This document shows positions 29,862 through 41,266 of a stretch of 64,000 bases of DNA, one piece after another. The stretch comes from Pseudomonas entomophila. Lineage in GTDB: Bacteria > Pseudomonadota > Gammaproteobacteria > Pseudomonadales > Pseudomonadaceae. A model generated the notes under the pieces. The model saw nothing but the letters and a program-made list of their open reading frames with translations, was not told the DNA's origin and searched no databases. The first letter of the stretch is position 1, and each line of letters starts with the position of its first letter. The position numbers and the translations under genes were made by a program. The stretch lies in assembly GCF_023277925.1 (NCBI RefSeq), contig NZ_CP063832.1:3718501-3782500 (forward strand), in the 5' to 3' direction.

Positions 29862-29948
29862 GCCCAGGTGGCGGAATTGGTAGACGCGCTGGTTTCAGGT
29901 ATCAGTGACTTAACGGTCGTGGAAGTTCGAGTCTTCTCCTGGGCACCA
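29862..29948 (+). tRNA. tRNA-Leu (CAG), second identical copy
   Basis: This copy is identical in all 87 bases to the one at 29688-29774, and starts 174 bp later. The 87-bp spacer between them is unrelated sequence. The pair is probably one transcript ending at the terminator that follows. Confidence 0.97.
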
Positions 29949-29951
29949 TAC

Positions 29952-29985
29952 AAAAACCCACTAGCTTGCTAGTGGGTTTTTTCTT
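29952..29985 (+). terminator. Terminator of tRNA-Leu operon
   Basis: AACCCACTAGC / GCTAGTGGGTT hairpin followed by TTTTC, four bases after the second tRNA. Confidence 0.93.
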
Positions 29986-30026
29986 GCCTGCGTTTTTTCG
30001 CCCGCGCCCAAAGCGACGCGATCACC

Positions 30027-30111
30027 GCAGGAGCCGGCCTTCCCGGCGAACACCGGCACAGCCGGTCCCATGCTCCGCGGCGCCTGGTTCGCCAGCAAGG
30101 CTGGCTCCTAC
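30027..30111. repeat. REP palindrome pair (mixed variants)
   Basis: GCAGGAGCCGGCC...CGGCGAAC is paired with an inverted GGTTCGCCAGC...GGCTCCTAC about 35 bp away. The two arms belong to different core variants (GCCGGC versus GCCAGC). Confidence 0.75.
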
Positions 30112-30166
30112 GGATTGTGCTGCGCGCGCACCCGCCCATGAATTTCCCGCCATGTGCCCATTTGAG

Positions 30167-30180
30167 AAACGATTTCGTTT
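30167..30180. promoter_or_regulatory. Palindrome AAACGA-TT-TCGTTT upstream of iron-type ABC operon
   Basis: A perfect 6+6 inverted repeat lies 45 bp before the substrate-binding protein start, in an AT-rich segment likely to include the promoter. It could be an operator. It is not a close match to the 19-bp Fur box. Confidence 0.4.
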
Positions 30181-30224
30181 ACCATTGTTTCCAAATATGT
30201 AGCCGTAAGCGAGGAAGTACCCGC

Positions 30225-31238
30225 ATGACGATCCGCCCGCAACCGCTGATGCGCACCCTGGCCGCTGCACTCCTGAGCCTGGTGATCGGCGCGCCGGCCG
30301 CCCTGGCAGACGAACCGGTCACGTTGACCATGTACAACGGCCAGCACAAGGAAATCGGCGACGCCATCGCCAAGGCCTACGAGGCCAAGACCGGTATCCA
30401 TATCAATATCCGCAAGGGCAGCAGCAACCAGCTGGCCAGCCAGATCATCGAGGAAGGCGAGCGCTCGCCGGCCGACATCATCTACACCGAGGAGTCCCCG
30501 CCCCTGAACAACCTGGGCGAGCTGGGCCTGCTGGCGAAGATCGACGATGCCACCGCGAACATGATGCCCAAGGAGTACGTAGGCGCCAACGGCACCTGGA
30601 TGGGTATCACCGCCCGCACCCGCATCGTGGTGTTCAATCCGAAGAAGATCGATGAAAAAGACCTGCCGACGACAGTAATGGACTTCGCCAACCCTGAATG
30701 GGAAGGGCGCGTCGGCTATGTTCCCACCAGCGGCGCCTTCCAGGAACAGGCCGTGGCCATCCTGAAGATGCATGGCCGCGAAGCCACCGAAGAGTGGCTG
30801 ACGGGTCTGAAGGCTTTCGGCAAGGCCTACACCAACAACATGGTTGCGTTGAAGGCCGTGGAAAAGGGTGAAGTCGCCGCCGTGCTGGTCAACAACTACT
30901 ACTGGTATGCCCTGGAGCGCGAGCGCGGAAAACTCGACTCCAAGCTGTACTACCTGGCCGATGGCGATGCCGGTAACCTGGTGACCATCTCCGGCGCCGC
31001 CGTGGTCAAGGCCAGCAAGCACCCGAAAGAGGCCCAGGCCCTGCTTAACTGGATGGCCAGCGAAGAAGGCCAGCGGGTGATCACCCAGACCACCGCCGAG
31101 TACCCGCTGCACAAAGGCATGGTCTCTGACCGTGGCCTTAAGCCGTTCGAGGAACTGCGCCCGCCGAAGATCTCGCCGGCCGACCTGGGCAATGCCGAGG
31201 AAGCCATCGAGCTCGAGCGCGAGGTTGGCCTGCTCTGA
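30225..31238 (+). CDS. Fe(3+)-type ABC transporter substrate-binding protein
   Basis: This 337-residue FbpA/HitA-family protein has a signal peptide of about 28 residues (ending A-A-L-A / D-E-P-V). Its binding-cleft features include S-S-N-Q-L-A, T-G-A-F-type S-G-A-F and N-N-Y-Y-W-Y, the latter placing the tandem tyrosines that bind ferric iron in FbpA. It likely captures Fe3+ in the periplasm and passes it to the permease encoded next, whose ATG overlaps this gene's TGA. ATG 30225 has GAGGAAG upstream. Confidence 0.88.
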   Translation: MTIRPQPLMRTLAAALLSLVIGAPAALADEPVTLTMYNGQHKEIGDAIAKAYEAKTGIHINIRKGSSNQLASQIIEEGERSPADIIYTEESPPLNNLGELGLLAKIDDATANMMPKEYVGANGTWMGITARTRIVVFNPKKIDEKDLPTTVMDFANPEWEGRVGYVPTSGAFQEQAVAILKMHGREATEEWLTGLKAFGKAYTNNMVALKAVEKGEVAAVLVNNYYWYALERERGKLDSKLYYLADGDAGNLVTISGAAVVKASKHPKEAQALLNWMASEEGQRVITQTTAEYPLHKGMVSDRGLKPFEELRPPKISPADLGNAEEAIELEREVGLL

Positions 31239-32803
31239 TGACCGCCGCCCTGCCCTCGCCCACCTTGTCGCGCTTCGTCCCGAAACGCCGGCGCCCATCC
31301 ATCTGGGTGGTTCTGCCCGTACTGTTCCTGGTGACGATGAGCCTGTTGCCGCTTCTGTACGTCGGGCTCAAGGCCTGGGAAGCCGGCTGGCACGAAGCCC
31401 TGCGGTTGCTCTGGCGCCCCTTCGTCTGGGGGCTGCTGCGCAATACCCTGCTGCTGATGGTCGGTGTCACCGTACTGTGCCTGCTGGCCGGTGTCGCCCT
31501 GGCCTGGCTGCTGGAGCGTAGCGACTTGCCTGGGCGACGCTTGTGGGGCGTGGTGCTGTGCCTGCCGTTCGCCGTGCCATCGTTCATCAGCAGCTTCACC
31601 TGGGTGTCGCTGAGCTCGGACTTCGAAGGGCTGGGCGGGGCGATCCTGGTCATGGCGCTGTCGAAGTACCCGCTGGTGTTCCTGCCGGTGGCCGCCACCC
31701 TGCGCAACCTCGACACCTCGCTCGAAGAGTCGGCGCGCACCCTGGGCTGCAGCCGCTGGGGCGTGTTCCACAAGATCACCCTGCCGCTGCTGTGGCCATC
31801 GATGCTCGGCGGCGCGCTGCTGATCGCCCTGCACATGCTGGTAGAGTTCGGCGCCCTGTCGATCCTTGGGCTACAGACGTTCACCACGGCGATATACCAA
31901 CAGTTCGAGCTGGAGTTCAGCAACGCCAACGCAGCCATGCTCTCGGCGGTGCTGCTGGCGCTGTGCCTGGTGATGCTGTGGCTGGAATTGCGAGTACGCG
32001 GCAAGGCACGCCATGTGCGTATTGGCCAGGGCGTGGCACGCCGTGCGCAGCCGGTACGCCTGCGTGCCTGGATGCCACTCGGGCAGCTCTTCTGCCTGGC
32101 ACTGGCAGTGCTGGGCAGCGGTATTCCACTGGCCATGCTCGCCTACTGGCTAAGCGTGGGTTCGTCGGCGGCCTTCCCGGTGGCGGCGATCAGCAAAGCG
32201 TTGCTGACCTCGCTGTCGGTGTCGCTGGGCGGCGCCGGCTTCTGTGTGCTGCTGGCCCTGCCGATCAGCTTCCTGGTGGTGCGCTACAAAGGCCGCCTGG
32301 CGATCTGGGCCGAACGCCTGCCATACCTGCTGCATGCCCTGCCCGGCCTGGTGATCGCGCTGACACTGGTGTTCTTCGCCCTGCACTACGTGCCGGCGCT
32401 GTACCAGACCACCGCGCTACTGATCCTGGCCTATGCCCTGCTGTTCCTGCCGTTGGCGCAGTCACCGGTGCGCACCGCGCTGAACAAGGCCTCGCCGACC
32501 TTGGAAGAGGCTGCTCGCACCTTGGGCGCCAGCAGCTTCGCAGCGTTCTGCCGGGTCACCTTGCCCATCATCTTCCCGGCGATGGCTGCGGCCTTTGCCC
32601 TGGTGTTCCTGGATGCGATGAAGGAGCTGACCGCAACCCTGCTGCTCAGCCCGACCGGCATGACCACCCTGGCCACCGAGGTGTGGGCGCATACCGCCAA
32701 TGTCGAGTTCGCGGCGGCAGCGCCTTATGCGGCGCTGCTGATCGTGGTGTCTGGCTTGCCGGTGTATCTGCTGACCACGCGGATGTACCTGAACAAGGCC
32801 TGA
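31238..32803 (+). CDS. Fe(3+)-type ABC transporter permease (fused FbpB)
   Basis: The 521-residue protein has two homologous permease halves, each with about six helices and an EAA loop: E-S-A-R-T-L-G-C-S near 166 and E-E-A-A-R-T-L-G-A-S near 424. This is the FbpB/SfuB architecture. It is coupled to the binding protein by a one-base TGATG overlap. No ATPase (FbpC) gene follows; the next gene is a chemoreceptor on the other strand, so the ATPase must come from elsewhere. Confidence 0.9.
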   Translation: MTAALPSPTLSRFVPKRRRPSIWVVLPVLFLVTMSLLPLLYVGLKAWEAGWHEALRLLWRPFVWGLLRNTLLLMVGVTVLCLLAGVALAWLLERSDLPGRRLWGVVLCLPFAVPSFISSFTWVSLSSDFEGLGGAILVMALSKYPLVFLPVAATLRNLDTSLEESARTLGCSRWGVFHKITLPLLWPSMLGGALLIALHMLVEFGALSILGLQTFTTAIYQQFELEFSNANAAMLSAVLLALCLVMLWLELRVRGKARHVRIGQGVARRAQPVRLRAWMPLGQLFCLALAVLGSGIPLAMLAYWLSVGSSAAFPVAAISKALLTSLSVSLGGAGFCVLLALPISFLVVRYKGRLAIWAERLPYLLHALPGLVIALTLVFFALHYVPALYQTTALLILAYALLFLPLAQSPVRTALNKASPTLEEAARTLGASSFAAFCRVTLPIIFPAMAAAFALVFLDAMKELTATLLLSPTGMTTLATEVWAHTANVEFAAAAPYAALLIVVSGLPVYLLTTRMYLNKA

Positions 32804-32810
32804 GATCCCT

Positions 32811-32866
32811 GTTCGCCGGCAACCGGCTCCTACGGCTTTCGTGTAGGAGCCGGCTTGCCGGCGAAC
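32811..32866. repeat. REP palindrome pair
   Basis: GTTCGCCGGCAACCGGCTCCTAC and GTAGGAGCCGGC...GGCGAAC flank 10 bp between the convergent permease and chemoreceptor genes. The right arm ends one base before the chemoreceptor stop codon. Confidence 0.9.
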
Positions 32867-32867
32867 C

Positions 32868-34802
32868 TCAGGCCCTGAACTGCCCCAAGCTCGCCCGCAA
32901 CTGCGCCGCCAGCTCATCCAGCACCTTGCTGCTGGCCGTGGTCTGCATCACCACTTCAGCCGAACGCTCGGCCTGGGCATGGATGGTCTCCACCCGCCCA
33001 CGCACCGCCTGCGCGCCACTGGCCTGCTGCTCGGCCGCGCGGGTAGCCAGCCCGATCGCCGCATGCACCTGCTCCACCGCCGCCTGCACCGACTGCTGAC
33101 GCCGTTCGTTATCGCGCAATACCAGCAAGCCCTCGCTGGCCTGGCGACCGGCCTGGCTGATGGTTGCCACCGCCTCCTTGGCGCCCTGTTGCAACGCGAC
33201 GATATGCGACTGGATATCCCCAGTCGAACTCTGAGTCTTGCTCGCCAGCGCCCGCACCTCGTCGGCCACCACGGCGAACCCGCGCCCGGTCTCACCCGCG
33301 CGCGCCGCCTCGATCGCGGCATTGAGCGCCAGCAGGTTGGTCTGCTCGGCAATACCGTGGATCACCGTCAGCACGACTTCGATCTGCTCGCTCTGCTTGG
33401 CCAGCCGCTCGATCACTTGCGAGCCGGTTTCGACCTCACCCGCCAGGTTCTCGATCAACCGCGCCAATTGAGTAGAGGCGCGGCTGTTCTCGTCGGTGGC
33501 CTGACGGATATCCACCACCTGCTGCAGCGCGGCTTGCATCGCATGGCTCTCGGCCTGCGCTTCGTCCGCCATGCTCGACAGGTCGCGCAGGCTGGCAGCC
33601 ACCTCATCGCGCTGCAAGGCTGCAGCAGCATCGGCGCCTGCATTGCGCTGGGCCATGCTACCGATCTCCACACCGGTACGCTGAGCTACCTCACCTGCCT
33701 CACGCACGATGGGCTGCAACTTATCGACGAAGCGGTTGACCGCCGAGGCCATGTCACCGATCTCGTCACGGCTGTCCAGCTTCACGCGCTTGGTCAGGTC
33801 GCCCTCCCCGGCAGCCAGGTCATTCAGCGCAGCGATCAGCAGACGCAGCTTATTCACCACCCGATGGCCCAGCACCACAGCCACCACCAGCAGCACACCC
33901 AACCCGACCAGCACCAGGCCCAGGCCTATGCGCCAACGCAGCTCGCCGGCGGCGTCACGCACGGTCTGCGCGGTATTGGCCTGCATTGCTGTCGCACTGT
34001 TCTGCGCGGTTTCCAGGCGCGCCCGCAGCGCTTTGCCGCTGTCGGCGGCAGCAGCCACGAGGCTGTCGCCGACCAGCTGTTCGCCGCTGGCGATCAGTGC
34101 CGCGAAACGCTGGTCGAGTGCCTTCAACTCCTGATCGACACCGGCCGTGGAAACGCCCATCAGCACCTTGCCGATCTCGGCACCGTTGGGGCTGATCGAG
34201 GCTTCGACGAAGTACACCGAAGGGTCCTTGCGCGCCGCGTCCAGCACCTTGTCCAGCGCCCGCTCGCCCTGGCCCTTGTCCATCAGCGCCTGGTTGATCG
34301 GGTTCTGCCGGTTGAGGTAGCGGGTCAGGTGCTGGCCCTGGGCGTCGTCGTAGATCACGAACAGCACGTTGGGGTTGCGCTGGGCGCGCCGGGCGAAGTC
34401 CGAAAGCATCGGCACATCGTTGTCCCAGATAGCGCGCGGTGCGACGGAGGCAAGCAGTTCAGCCATGTCGTTGGCCGAGTCCTTCAAGTTCTTCTCCAGG
34501 GTCGCGCGCAGTTGTTGCTGTTCGCTCTGCAACCGCTCGGAAAGACCGGTGCTCAGGCGCTGACGGGTGCTGGCCGACAGACTGTCGAGCCCGGCGCGCA
34601 CATCCTGCCCGGCCTGCTCAAGCTCCGTGGCCAGTTTGCGACTGTCATTGCCCAGCCGCTCCCCCAGATCGGCCTCCAGGGCCGTGACCGTGCTCCGTGT
34701 CAGTGCAACCGCAACCAGCACCTGCACCAGAAGAGCGATACCAAGCGCAACAAACACAGGCCGCAAGAGGCGGCTTCGTAACAGTGAAAGGATGGCAGAC
34801 AC
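32868..34802 (-). CDS. Methyl-accepting chemotaxis protein
   Basis: The 644-residue transmembrane chemoreceptor has TM1 (about 14-34), a large periplasmic sensor region (35-290), TM2 (291-312), HAMP (312-365) and a cytoplasmic signalling coiled coil. The coiled coil has the hairpin tip [22 protein letters not shown]. There is no C-terminal CheR-tethering pentapeptide. A GTG start at 34802 puts TM1 at the usual distance; an in-frame ATG at 34844 would add 14 residues. The ligand is unknown. Confidence 0.9.
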   Translation of the reverse strand: MSAILSLLRSRLLRPVFVALGIALLVQVLVAVALTRSTVTALEADLGERLGNDSRKLATELEQAGQDVRAGLDSLSASTRQRLSTGLSERLQSEQQQLRATLEKNLKDSANDMAELLASVAPRAIWDNDVPMLSDFARRAQRNPNVLFVIYDDAQGQHLTRYLNRQNPINQALMDKGQGERALDKVLDAARKDPSVYFVEASISPNGAEIGKVLMGVSTAGVDQELKALDQRFAALIASGEQLVGDSLVAAAADSGKALRARLETAQNSATAMQANTAQTVRDAAGELRWRIGLGLVLVGLGVLLVVAVVLGHRVVNKLRLLIAALNDLAAGEGDLTKRVKLDSRDEIGDMASAVNRFVDKLQPIVREAGEVAQRTGVEIGSMAQRNAGADAAAALQRDEVAASLRDLSSMADEAQAESHAMQAALQQVVDIRQATDENSRASTQLARLIENLAGEVETGSQVIERLAKQSEQIEVVLTVIHGIAEQTNLLALNAAIEAARAGETGRGFAVVADEVRALASKTQSSTGDIQSHIVALQQGAKEAVATISQAGRQASEGLLVLRDNERRQQSVQAAVEQVHAAIGLATRAAEQQASGAQAVRGRVETIHAQAERSAEVVMQTTASSKVLDELAAQLRASLGQFRA

Positions 34803-34935
34803 GTTGTAACCCTCGTGTTTCTGGCGCCATTGCTTTGATGGCATCTTCAGAAACTTCTTACAGCAAGGGTTGTGCCGAAGGCAGCAGGCAAAAATGCCAG
34901 TATGCGTAGCGTCCGTACCAGTTCGGGCTGCACTG

Positions 34936-34975
34936 AAAACAAAAACGCCGCGCCCCCTTGCAGGAGCGCGGCGTT
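34936..34975 (-). terminator. Terminator after purA
   Basis: The stem AACGCCGCGC / GCGCGGCGTT with a 12-base loop is followed on the minus strand by TTTGTTTT. It ends the long superoperon 23 bp after the purA stop. Confidence 0.9.
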
Positions 34976-34998
34976 AAATCAGCTACCGAAGCGGCCGA

Positions 34999-36306
<1,308 letters not shown>

Positions 36307-36347
36307 TCACGCAAACTTGGTTGCCGGCCCACTGCCGGCGAAGAATC

Positions 36348-37535
36348 TCAATGGGTCAGCGGCAGAACCTGCCAGCGCCCGTCTTGCTGAATCAATTGCC
36401 GATCACAATCCGCCTCGAGAGCAGCACTCAGCGGTTGGCCAGGCAGAGCCTGGACCACGCGCTGGCCCTCGTTGCGCAACTGGCAGACCTGCTGCCAGAG
36501 GGCCGCATCGCTGCTGTCGGGCATCCAGATGCCGCCAGCAGGCAATACGACCTCCGCTCGCCCCAGTGTGACCAGGGTCTTCAAATCCGTGGAAAAACCG
36601 GTGGCCGGGCGCGCCCGGCCAAAATCAGCGCCGATGTCGTCGTAGCGGCCGCCCTGGGCGATCGACTGACCTTCGCCCGGAACGAACACGGCGAACACCA
36701 CGCCGGTGTGATAGTGATAGCCACGCAGCTCGCCGAGGTCGAAGTACAGCGGCAGGTCCGGGTAGCGCGACGCCAGACGATCGGCGATCGCCAGCAGGTC
36801 GTCCAGCGCCGCCAGCACGCTGGCCGGGGCACGGCCCAGGCGCACGCGGGCCTCGGCCAGCACTTCACGGCCACCGCACAGCTCGCACAGCGCGCGCAGC
36901 ATGTTGCCCAGGTCTTTCGGCAGGTCGGCGGTCAGTGCTTGCACTTCATCGACCGCCTTGCGCTGCAGGGCGTCGAAAAGCTGCTGCTCGACCGCGCCGG
37001 ACAGGCCAGCGGCACGGGCCAGGCCGCGGTAGATACCGACATGGCCGAGGTCCATGTGCACATCCGGCACATCGGTCAGTTGCAGCGTGGCGAGCATCAG
37101 GCTAATGACTTCGACATCGCTGGTGGGGCTGGCATCGCCGTACAGTTCAGCGCCCAGCTGGATCGGGCTGCGCGAGGTGGACAGGGCACGCGGTTGCGCG
37201 TGCAACACGCTACCGGCGTAGCACAGGCGGCTCGGGCCTTCACGGCGCAGGGTATGGGCGTCGATGCGCGCCACCTGCGGGGTGAAGTCGGCACGGAAGC
37301 CCATCAGGCGCCCGGATTGTGGGTCGACAACCTTGAAGGTGCGCTGATCCAGATCCTGACCGGCGCCGGTAAGCAGCGACTCCAGGTACTCGATATGGGG
37401 CGTGACAACCAGCTCGTATCCCCAGCTCTGGAACAGGTCCAACACCTGCCGACGCGCGATTTCGATGCGCGCAGCCTCAGGTGGCAGTACTTCCTCGATG
37501 CCATCTGGCAAAAGCCAGCGGTCTACCGTTGCCAT
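36348..37535 (-). CDS. hisZ: ATP phosphoribosyltransferase regulatory subunit HisZ
   Basis: A 395-residue HisRS-like protein without the tRNA-binding domain. It starts [12 protein letters not shown] and has the class II fold motifs [12 protein letters not shown] and A-x-G-G-R-Y-D, but lacks full HisS catalytic motif 3 context. It partners with short-form HisG to control the first step of histidine synthesis. Placement next to purA is standard in pseudomonads. Confidence 0.94.
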   Translation of the reverse strand: MATVDRWLLPDGIEEVLPPEAARIEIARRQVLDLFQSWGYELVVTPHIEYLESLLTGAGQDLDQRTFKVVDPQSGRLMGFRADFTPQVARIDAHTLRREGPSRLCYAGSVLHAQPRALSTSRSPIQLGAELYGDASPTSDVEVISLMLATLQLTDVPDVHMDLGHVGIYRGLARAAGLSGAVEQQLFDALQRKAVDEVQALTADLPKDLGNMLRALCELCGGREVLAEARVRLGRAPASVLAALDDLLAIADRLASRYPDLPLYFDLGELRGYHYHTGVVFAVFVPGEGQSIAQGGRYDDIGADFGRARPATGFSTDLKTLVTLGRAEVVLPAGGIWMPDSSDAALWQQVCQLRNEGQRVVQALPGQPLSAALEADCDRQLIQQDGRWQVLPLTH

Positions 37536-37701
37536 TACGCCATTTCCCCTTTGGTCCGGGCGGCCTGCCTGGCGGCGAGCCTTGAGTGAAACGGATCCTG
37601 GCGGACAGCAGCGGGCAGGACCGAGCCCAGCGCAGCCACCGTTACCAACATCCTCGATTACCTTGCGCCGGGGCCGCACTTGGGCCAATGAACCTTACAG
37701 A

Positions 37702-37728
37702 CGCAAAAAAGCCGGGAATTTCCCGGCT
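37702..37728 (-). terminator. Terminator after hflC
   Basis: Stem AGCCGGGA / TCCCGGCT with a 3-base loop is followed on the minus strand by TTTTTTGCG. It lies between hflC and hisZ, so hisZ-purA must be reached by read-through or have its own promoter. Confidence 0.9.
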
Positions 37729-37805
37729 GACTCATCATACACCCCTTTTCGCCTGGGATGCACCCCGCCTGGCATTTTAGCAGCCGGGCGGGGGCACTCA
37801 TCGCG

Positions 37806-38675
37806 TCAGGGCTTGCTCTTGTCCAGGTAGCGGAAGAACTCGTTCTTCGCATCCAGGACCAGCACATCGCTCTTGCTGGAGAAGCTTTCGCGGTACGCCT
37901 GCAGACTACGGTAGAACGCGTAGAAATCGGCGTCCTGCGTGTAGGCCTTGGCGTAGATGGCAGCCGACTGGGCGTCGCCATCGCCTCGGGTTTCTTCCGC
38001 TTCTCGATACGCCTCGGCCAGCAACACGCGGCGCTGACGGTCGGCGTCGGCACGAATACCTTCGGCCAGCTCGTTACCCTTGGCGCGGTGCTCGCGGGCC
38101 TCACGCTCACGTTCGGTGCTCATGCGGTCGAAAACGCTGCGGTTGACTTCCTTGGGCAGGTCGATGGCCTTGACGCGAACATCGACCACTTCGATACCCA
38201 GCTCCTTGCTGGCCATGCGGTTCAGCGAAGCCGTGATGTCGCTCATCAGCGCGTCACGCTCACCGGAAACCACTTCGTGCAGGGTGCGTTTACCAAACTG
38301 GTCACGCAGGCCGCTTTCCAGGCGGCGCGACAGACGCTCGTCGGCAATCTGCTTCATGCCCGAGGTGGCGGTATAGAAGCGCTCGGCGTCCTTGACCCGC
38401 CACTTGGCGTAGGCGTCGACCATCACTGCCTTCTTCTCCAGCGTCAGGAAACGCTGGGTCGGGGCATCGAGGGTCATCAGGCGGGCGTCGAACTTGCGCA
38501 CCTGGTTCACGTACGGGACCTTCACATGCAGGCCAGGCTGGACATCGGCCTTGACCACGCGACCGAACTGCAGCAATACCGCGCGTTCGGTTTGCGAGAC
38601 GATGTAGAAGCAGTTCCAGGCGACCACCCCCAGCACCACGGCGCCGATCAGGGCGAACAGCGATTTATTGCTCAT
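37806..38675 (-). CDS. hflC: FtsH protease modulator HflC
   Basis: The 289-residue SPFH-domain protein has a single N-terminal transmembrane helix (A-L-I-G-A-V-V-L-G-V-V-A-W-N) and long coiled-coil region near 190-260. With HflK it forms a membrane assembly that restrains FtsH. Its ATG overlaps the hflK stop (TGATG). Confidence 0.95.
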   Translation of the reverse strand: MSNKSLFALIGAVVLGVVAWNCFYIVSQTERAVLLQFGRVVKADVQPGLHVKVPYVNQVRKFDARLMTLDAPTQRFLTLEKKAVMVDAYAKWRVKDAERFYTATSGMKQIADERLSRRLESGLRDQFGKRTLHEVVSGERDALMSDITASLNRMASKELGIEVVDVRVKAIDLPKEVNRSVFDRMSTEREREAREHRAKGNELAEGIRADADRQRRVLLAEAYREAEETRGDGDAQSAAIYAKAYTQDADFYAFYRSLQAYRESFSSKSDVLVLDAKNEFFRYLDKSKP

Positions 38676-39850
38676 CAGCGGCTCTCCCTGGAACGCAGCG
38701 GCGGTTGTTGTTGCAGGTCTTGCGCGCTACGCGCAGCGGCGTCGTTGACCGACGGCGATACGCTACCGACAGGCGCTGCGCTGCTGCGGCTGCCTTCGAC
38801 CATCTTGTCCAGTGGCAAGTAGAGCAGATTGTTCTGCCCGTCCTTGGCGGTTACCAGGACCTTGCTGGAGTTGCTGTAGACCTCCTGCATGGTTTCCAGG
38901 TAGAGGCGCTGGCGAGTGACCTCGGGTGCCTTGCGGTATTCGGCGACCAGTTTGGTGAAGCGGTCGGCCTCACCCTTGGCACGGGCGATGACTTCGTCGC
39001 GGTAGCCGTTGGCGTCCTCGATGATGCGTTGCGCCTGACCACGGGCCTCGGGCACCACGCCATTGGCGTAGGACTCAGCCTGGTTGCGGGCACGCTGCTC
39101 GTCTTCACGGGCGCGAATCACATCGTCGAAGGCTTCCTGCACTTCACGCGGGGCTGCCGCGCTCTGTACGTTGACCTGGGTGACGGTGATACCGGTACGG
39201 TACGTATCGAGGAAGCGCTGCAGGCGTTCGCGGATGTCCACGGCCATCTGCTCGCGGCCTTCGGTCAGCACCTGGTCCATCGAAGTGGAACCCACCACGT
39301 GGCGCAGTGCGCTGTCGGTCGCATGCTGCAGGCTGACTTCCGGCTGGTCGACGTTGAGCACGAAGTCCTGCAGGTTGCTGATGCGGTATTGCACGGTCAG
39401 CGGCACCTCGACGATGTTCTCGTCCTCGGTGAGCATCTGGCCCTGCTTCGTGTAGGCACGCTCGCGGGTCACGTTTTCCATGTACTTGCGGTCGATCGGC
39501 GGGAAATAGATATTCAGGCCGGGGCCGACGGTCTCGTAGTACTTGCCGAAGCGCAGCACCACGGCCTGCTCCTGCTCGTCCACCACGTACACGGCGCTGT
39601 ACAGCCAGATCGCCGCCAGCACCGCCAGGCCTACGCCCAGCAGGCCGAAGCCGCCACCCTTGCCGATATTGCGGTCACCGCCGCTGCGTTTCTTGCCACT
39701 GCCGAACATGCCGTTCAGGCTGTCCTGCAGCTTGCGGAAGGCCTCGTCGAGATCCGGTGGACCTTTCTTGTCGCCACCACCGCCGCCGTTACGGCGACCG
39801 CCCCAGGGATCCTGATTGTTCGAGTTGCCACCCGGCTCGTTCCAAGCCAT
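38675..39850 (-). CDS. hflK: FtsH protease modulator HflK
   Basis: A 391-residue SPFH protein. It has a Gly/Asn-rich cytoplasmic N-terminus (M-A-W-N-E-P-G-G and a G-G-G-G-G run), TM helix near 72-92, and C-terminal SPFH/coiled coil ending in a Gln-rich tail. The partner HflC follows directly. GGAG lies upstream of ATG 39850; an in-frame ATG at 39862 is less well placed. Confidence 0.95.
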   Translation of the reverse strand: MAWNEPGGNSNNQDPWGGRRNGGGGGDKKGPPDLDEAFRKLQDSLNGMFGSGKKRSGGDRNIGKGGGFGLLGVGLAVLAAIWLYSAVYVVDEQEQAVVLRFGKYYETVGPGLNIYFPPIDRKYMENVTRERAYTKQGQMLTEDENIVEVPLTVQYRISNLQDFVLNVDQPEVSLQHATDSALRHVVGSTSMDQVLTEGREQMAVDIRERLQRFLDTYRTGITVTQVNVQSAAAPREVQEAFDDVIRAREDEQRARNQAESYANGVVPEARGQAQRIIEDANGYRDEVIARAKGEADRFTKLVAEYRKAPEVTRQRLYLETMQEVYSNSSKVLVTAKDGQNNLLYLPLDKMVEGSRSSAAPVGSVSPSVNDAAARSAQDLQQQPPLRSRESR

Positions 39851-39946
39851 AGCGCTCTCCATCTGATAAAGCAAAGACGCGCCCACGGCGCGCCGTCCAA
39901 TGCTACAGAATGCCTGTCACCGCTGCCCGACGACCTCGACGGGCAT

Positions 39947-41248
39947 TTATTGCAAAGTGTGTTGCTCGACAAACACTTGCGGCTCCATGCCTTCGCGGCT
40001 GACCAGGCGATTCAACTCGACCCTGGGCAGCCGCACGCTCAGCAGGCTGCGCCCTTCTTCATCATGCTCTTCACTCTGCACGGCGCCCAGGGCAAAGAAT
40101 TGCGCGCGCAGGCGGGCAAACCGTTGCTCCAGGCACAGGGTTCCGACATACAGGTCGTCCCCCAGCAACTCGGCAATCGCCTGGCCAACCAGCTCCAGGC
40201 CACGTCCATCACGCGCCGATACCCAGACCCGCTGCGGTTTGCCATCGGCATCGCGCTGGATCTGCGGCTCGACATCTTCAAGCAGGTCGAGTTTGTTATA
40301 GACCTCGAGGATCGGCAAGCTCTCGGCCCCGATCTCACCGAGCACCGCCAGCACCTGCTCGATCTGCTCCATACGCTCTGGCTCATGGGCATCGATCACA
40401 TGCAGCAACAGGTCGGAGTTGCTCGACTCTTCGAGCGTAGCCCGAAATGCCTCGACCAGCTTGTGCGGCAGGTGACGAATGAAGCCCACGGTGTCGGCCA
40501 GCACGATTGGCCCCAGGTCGGCCAGCTCGAGCCGGCGCAGCGTGGGATCGAGGGTGGCGAACAGTTGGTCCGCAGCATAGACCTCGGACTGGGTCAGGGC
40601 ATTGAACAGGGTTGACTTGCCGGCGTTGGTGTAGCCCACCAGCGAGACCGAAGGGATGTCGGCGCGCTTGCGCCCGCGACGAGCCTGTTCGCGCTGGCTG
40701 CGTACCTTCTCAAGGCGTGCCTTGATCTGGCGCAGGCGCACCCGCAGCAGGCGGCGGTCGGTTTCGAGCTGGGTTTCACCGGGGCCGCGCAGGCCGATAC
40801 CACCCTTCTGGCGCTCAAGGTGGGTCCAGCCGCGCACCAGTCGCGTGCTCATGTGCTCGAGCTGTGCCAGCTCGACCTGCAGCTTGCCTTCGTGAGTACG
40901 CGCCCGCTGGGCGAAGATGTCGAGGATCAGCCCGGTACGGTCCAGCACGCGACACTCGAAGACGCGTTCGAGGTTGCGTTCCTGGCTGGGCGTGAGGGTG
41001 TGATTGAAAATCACCAGGTCGGCTTCGGCGGATTTGACCAGGTCGCGCAACTCCTCGACCTTGCCGCTGCCGATCAGAAACTTGGCGGTGGGCTGATGCC
41101 GCGCCACTGTTACCAGCGAAACGATATCGGCGCCGGCCGACAGCGCCAGCTCCTGAAACTCCTGCGGGTCTTCGCGCGCCTCAGGGTTCTGACCTTCCAA
41201 GTGAACGAGCAGCGCTCGCTCACCACCACCGTGGCGCTCAAAGAACAA
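39947..41248 (-). CDS. hflX: GTPase HflX (TTG start)
   Basis: The 433-residue ribosome-associated GTPase has the HflX N-terminal domain, the G1 motif G-Y-T-N-A-G-K-S-T (near 206), G3 D-T-V-G and G4 N-K-L-D. It rescues stalled or heat-damaged ribosomes. No ATG gives a full N-terminus. A TTG at 41248 begins (M)F-F-E-R-H-G-G-G-E and has AGGAG seven bases upstream, so it is chosen. It lies 18 bp downstream of hfq. Confidence 0.93.
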   Translation of the reverse strand: MFFERHGGGERALLVHLEGQNPEAREDPQEFQELALSAGADIVSLVTVARHQPTAKFLIGSGKVEELRDLVKSAEADLVIFNHTLTPSQERNLERVFECRVLDRTGLILDIFAQRARTHEGKLQVELAQLEHMSTRLVRGWTHLERQKGGIGLRGPGETQLETDRRLLRVRLRQIKARLEKVRSQREQARRGRKRADIPSVSLVGYTNAGKSTLFNALTQSEVYAADQLFATLDPTLRRLELADLGPIVLADTVGFIRHLPHKLVEAFRATLEESSNSDLLLHVIDAHEPERMEQIEQVLAVLGEIGAESLPILEVYNKLDLLEDVEPQIQRDADGKPQRVWVSARDGRGLELVGQAIAELLGDDLYVGTLCLEQRFARLRAQFFALGAVQSEEHDEEGRSLLSVRLPRVELNRLVSREGMEPQVFVEQHTLQ

Positions 41249-41266
41249 TGCAGGCTCCTACTTTTT

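Noticed and set aside
30167..30180. Fur box
   Set aside because: The palindrome does not match the 19-bp GATAATGATAATCATTATC consensus beyond chance; kept only as a generic operator candidate.
34802..34844. Chemoreceptor start at ATG 34844
   Set aside because: Possible, but it adds 14 polar residues before TM1 and has no better ribosome site; GTG 34802 gives the usual N-terminal layout. Kept as an alternative.
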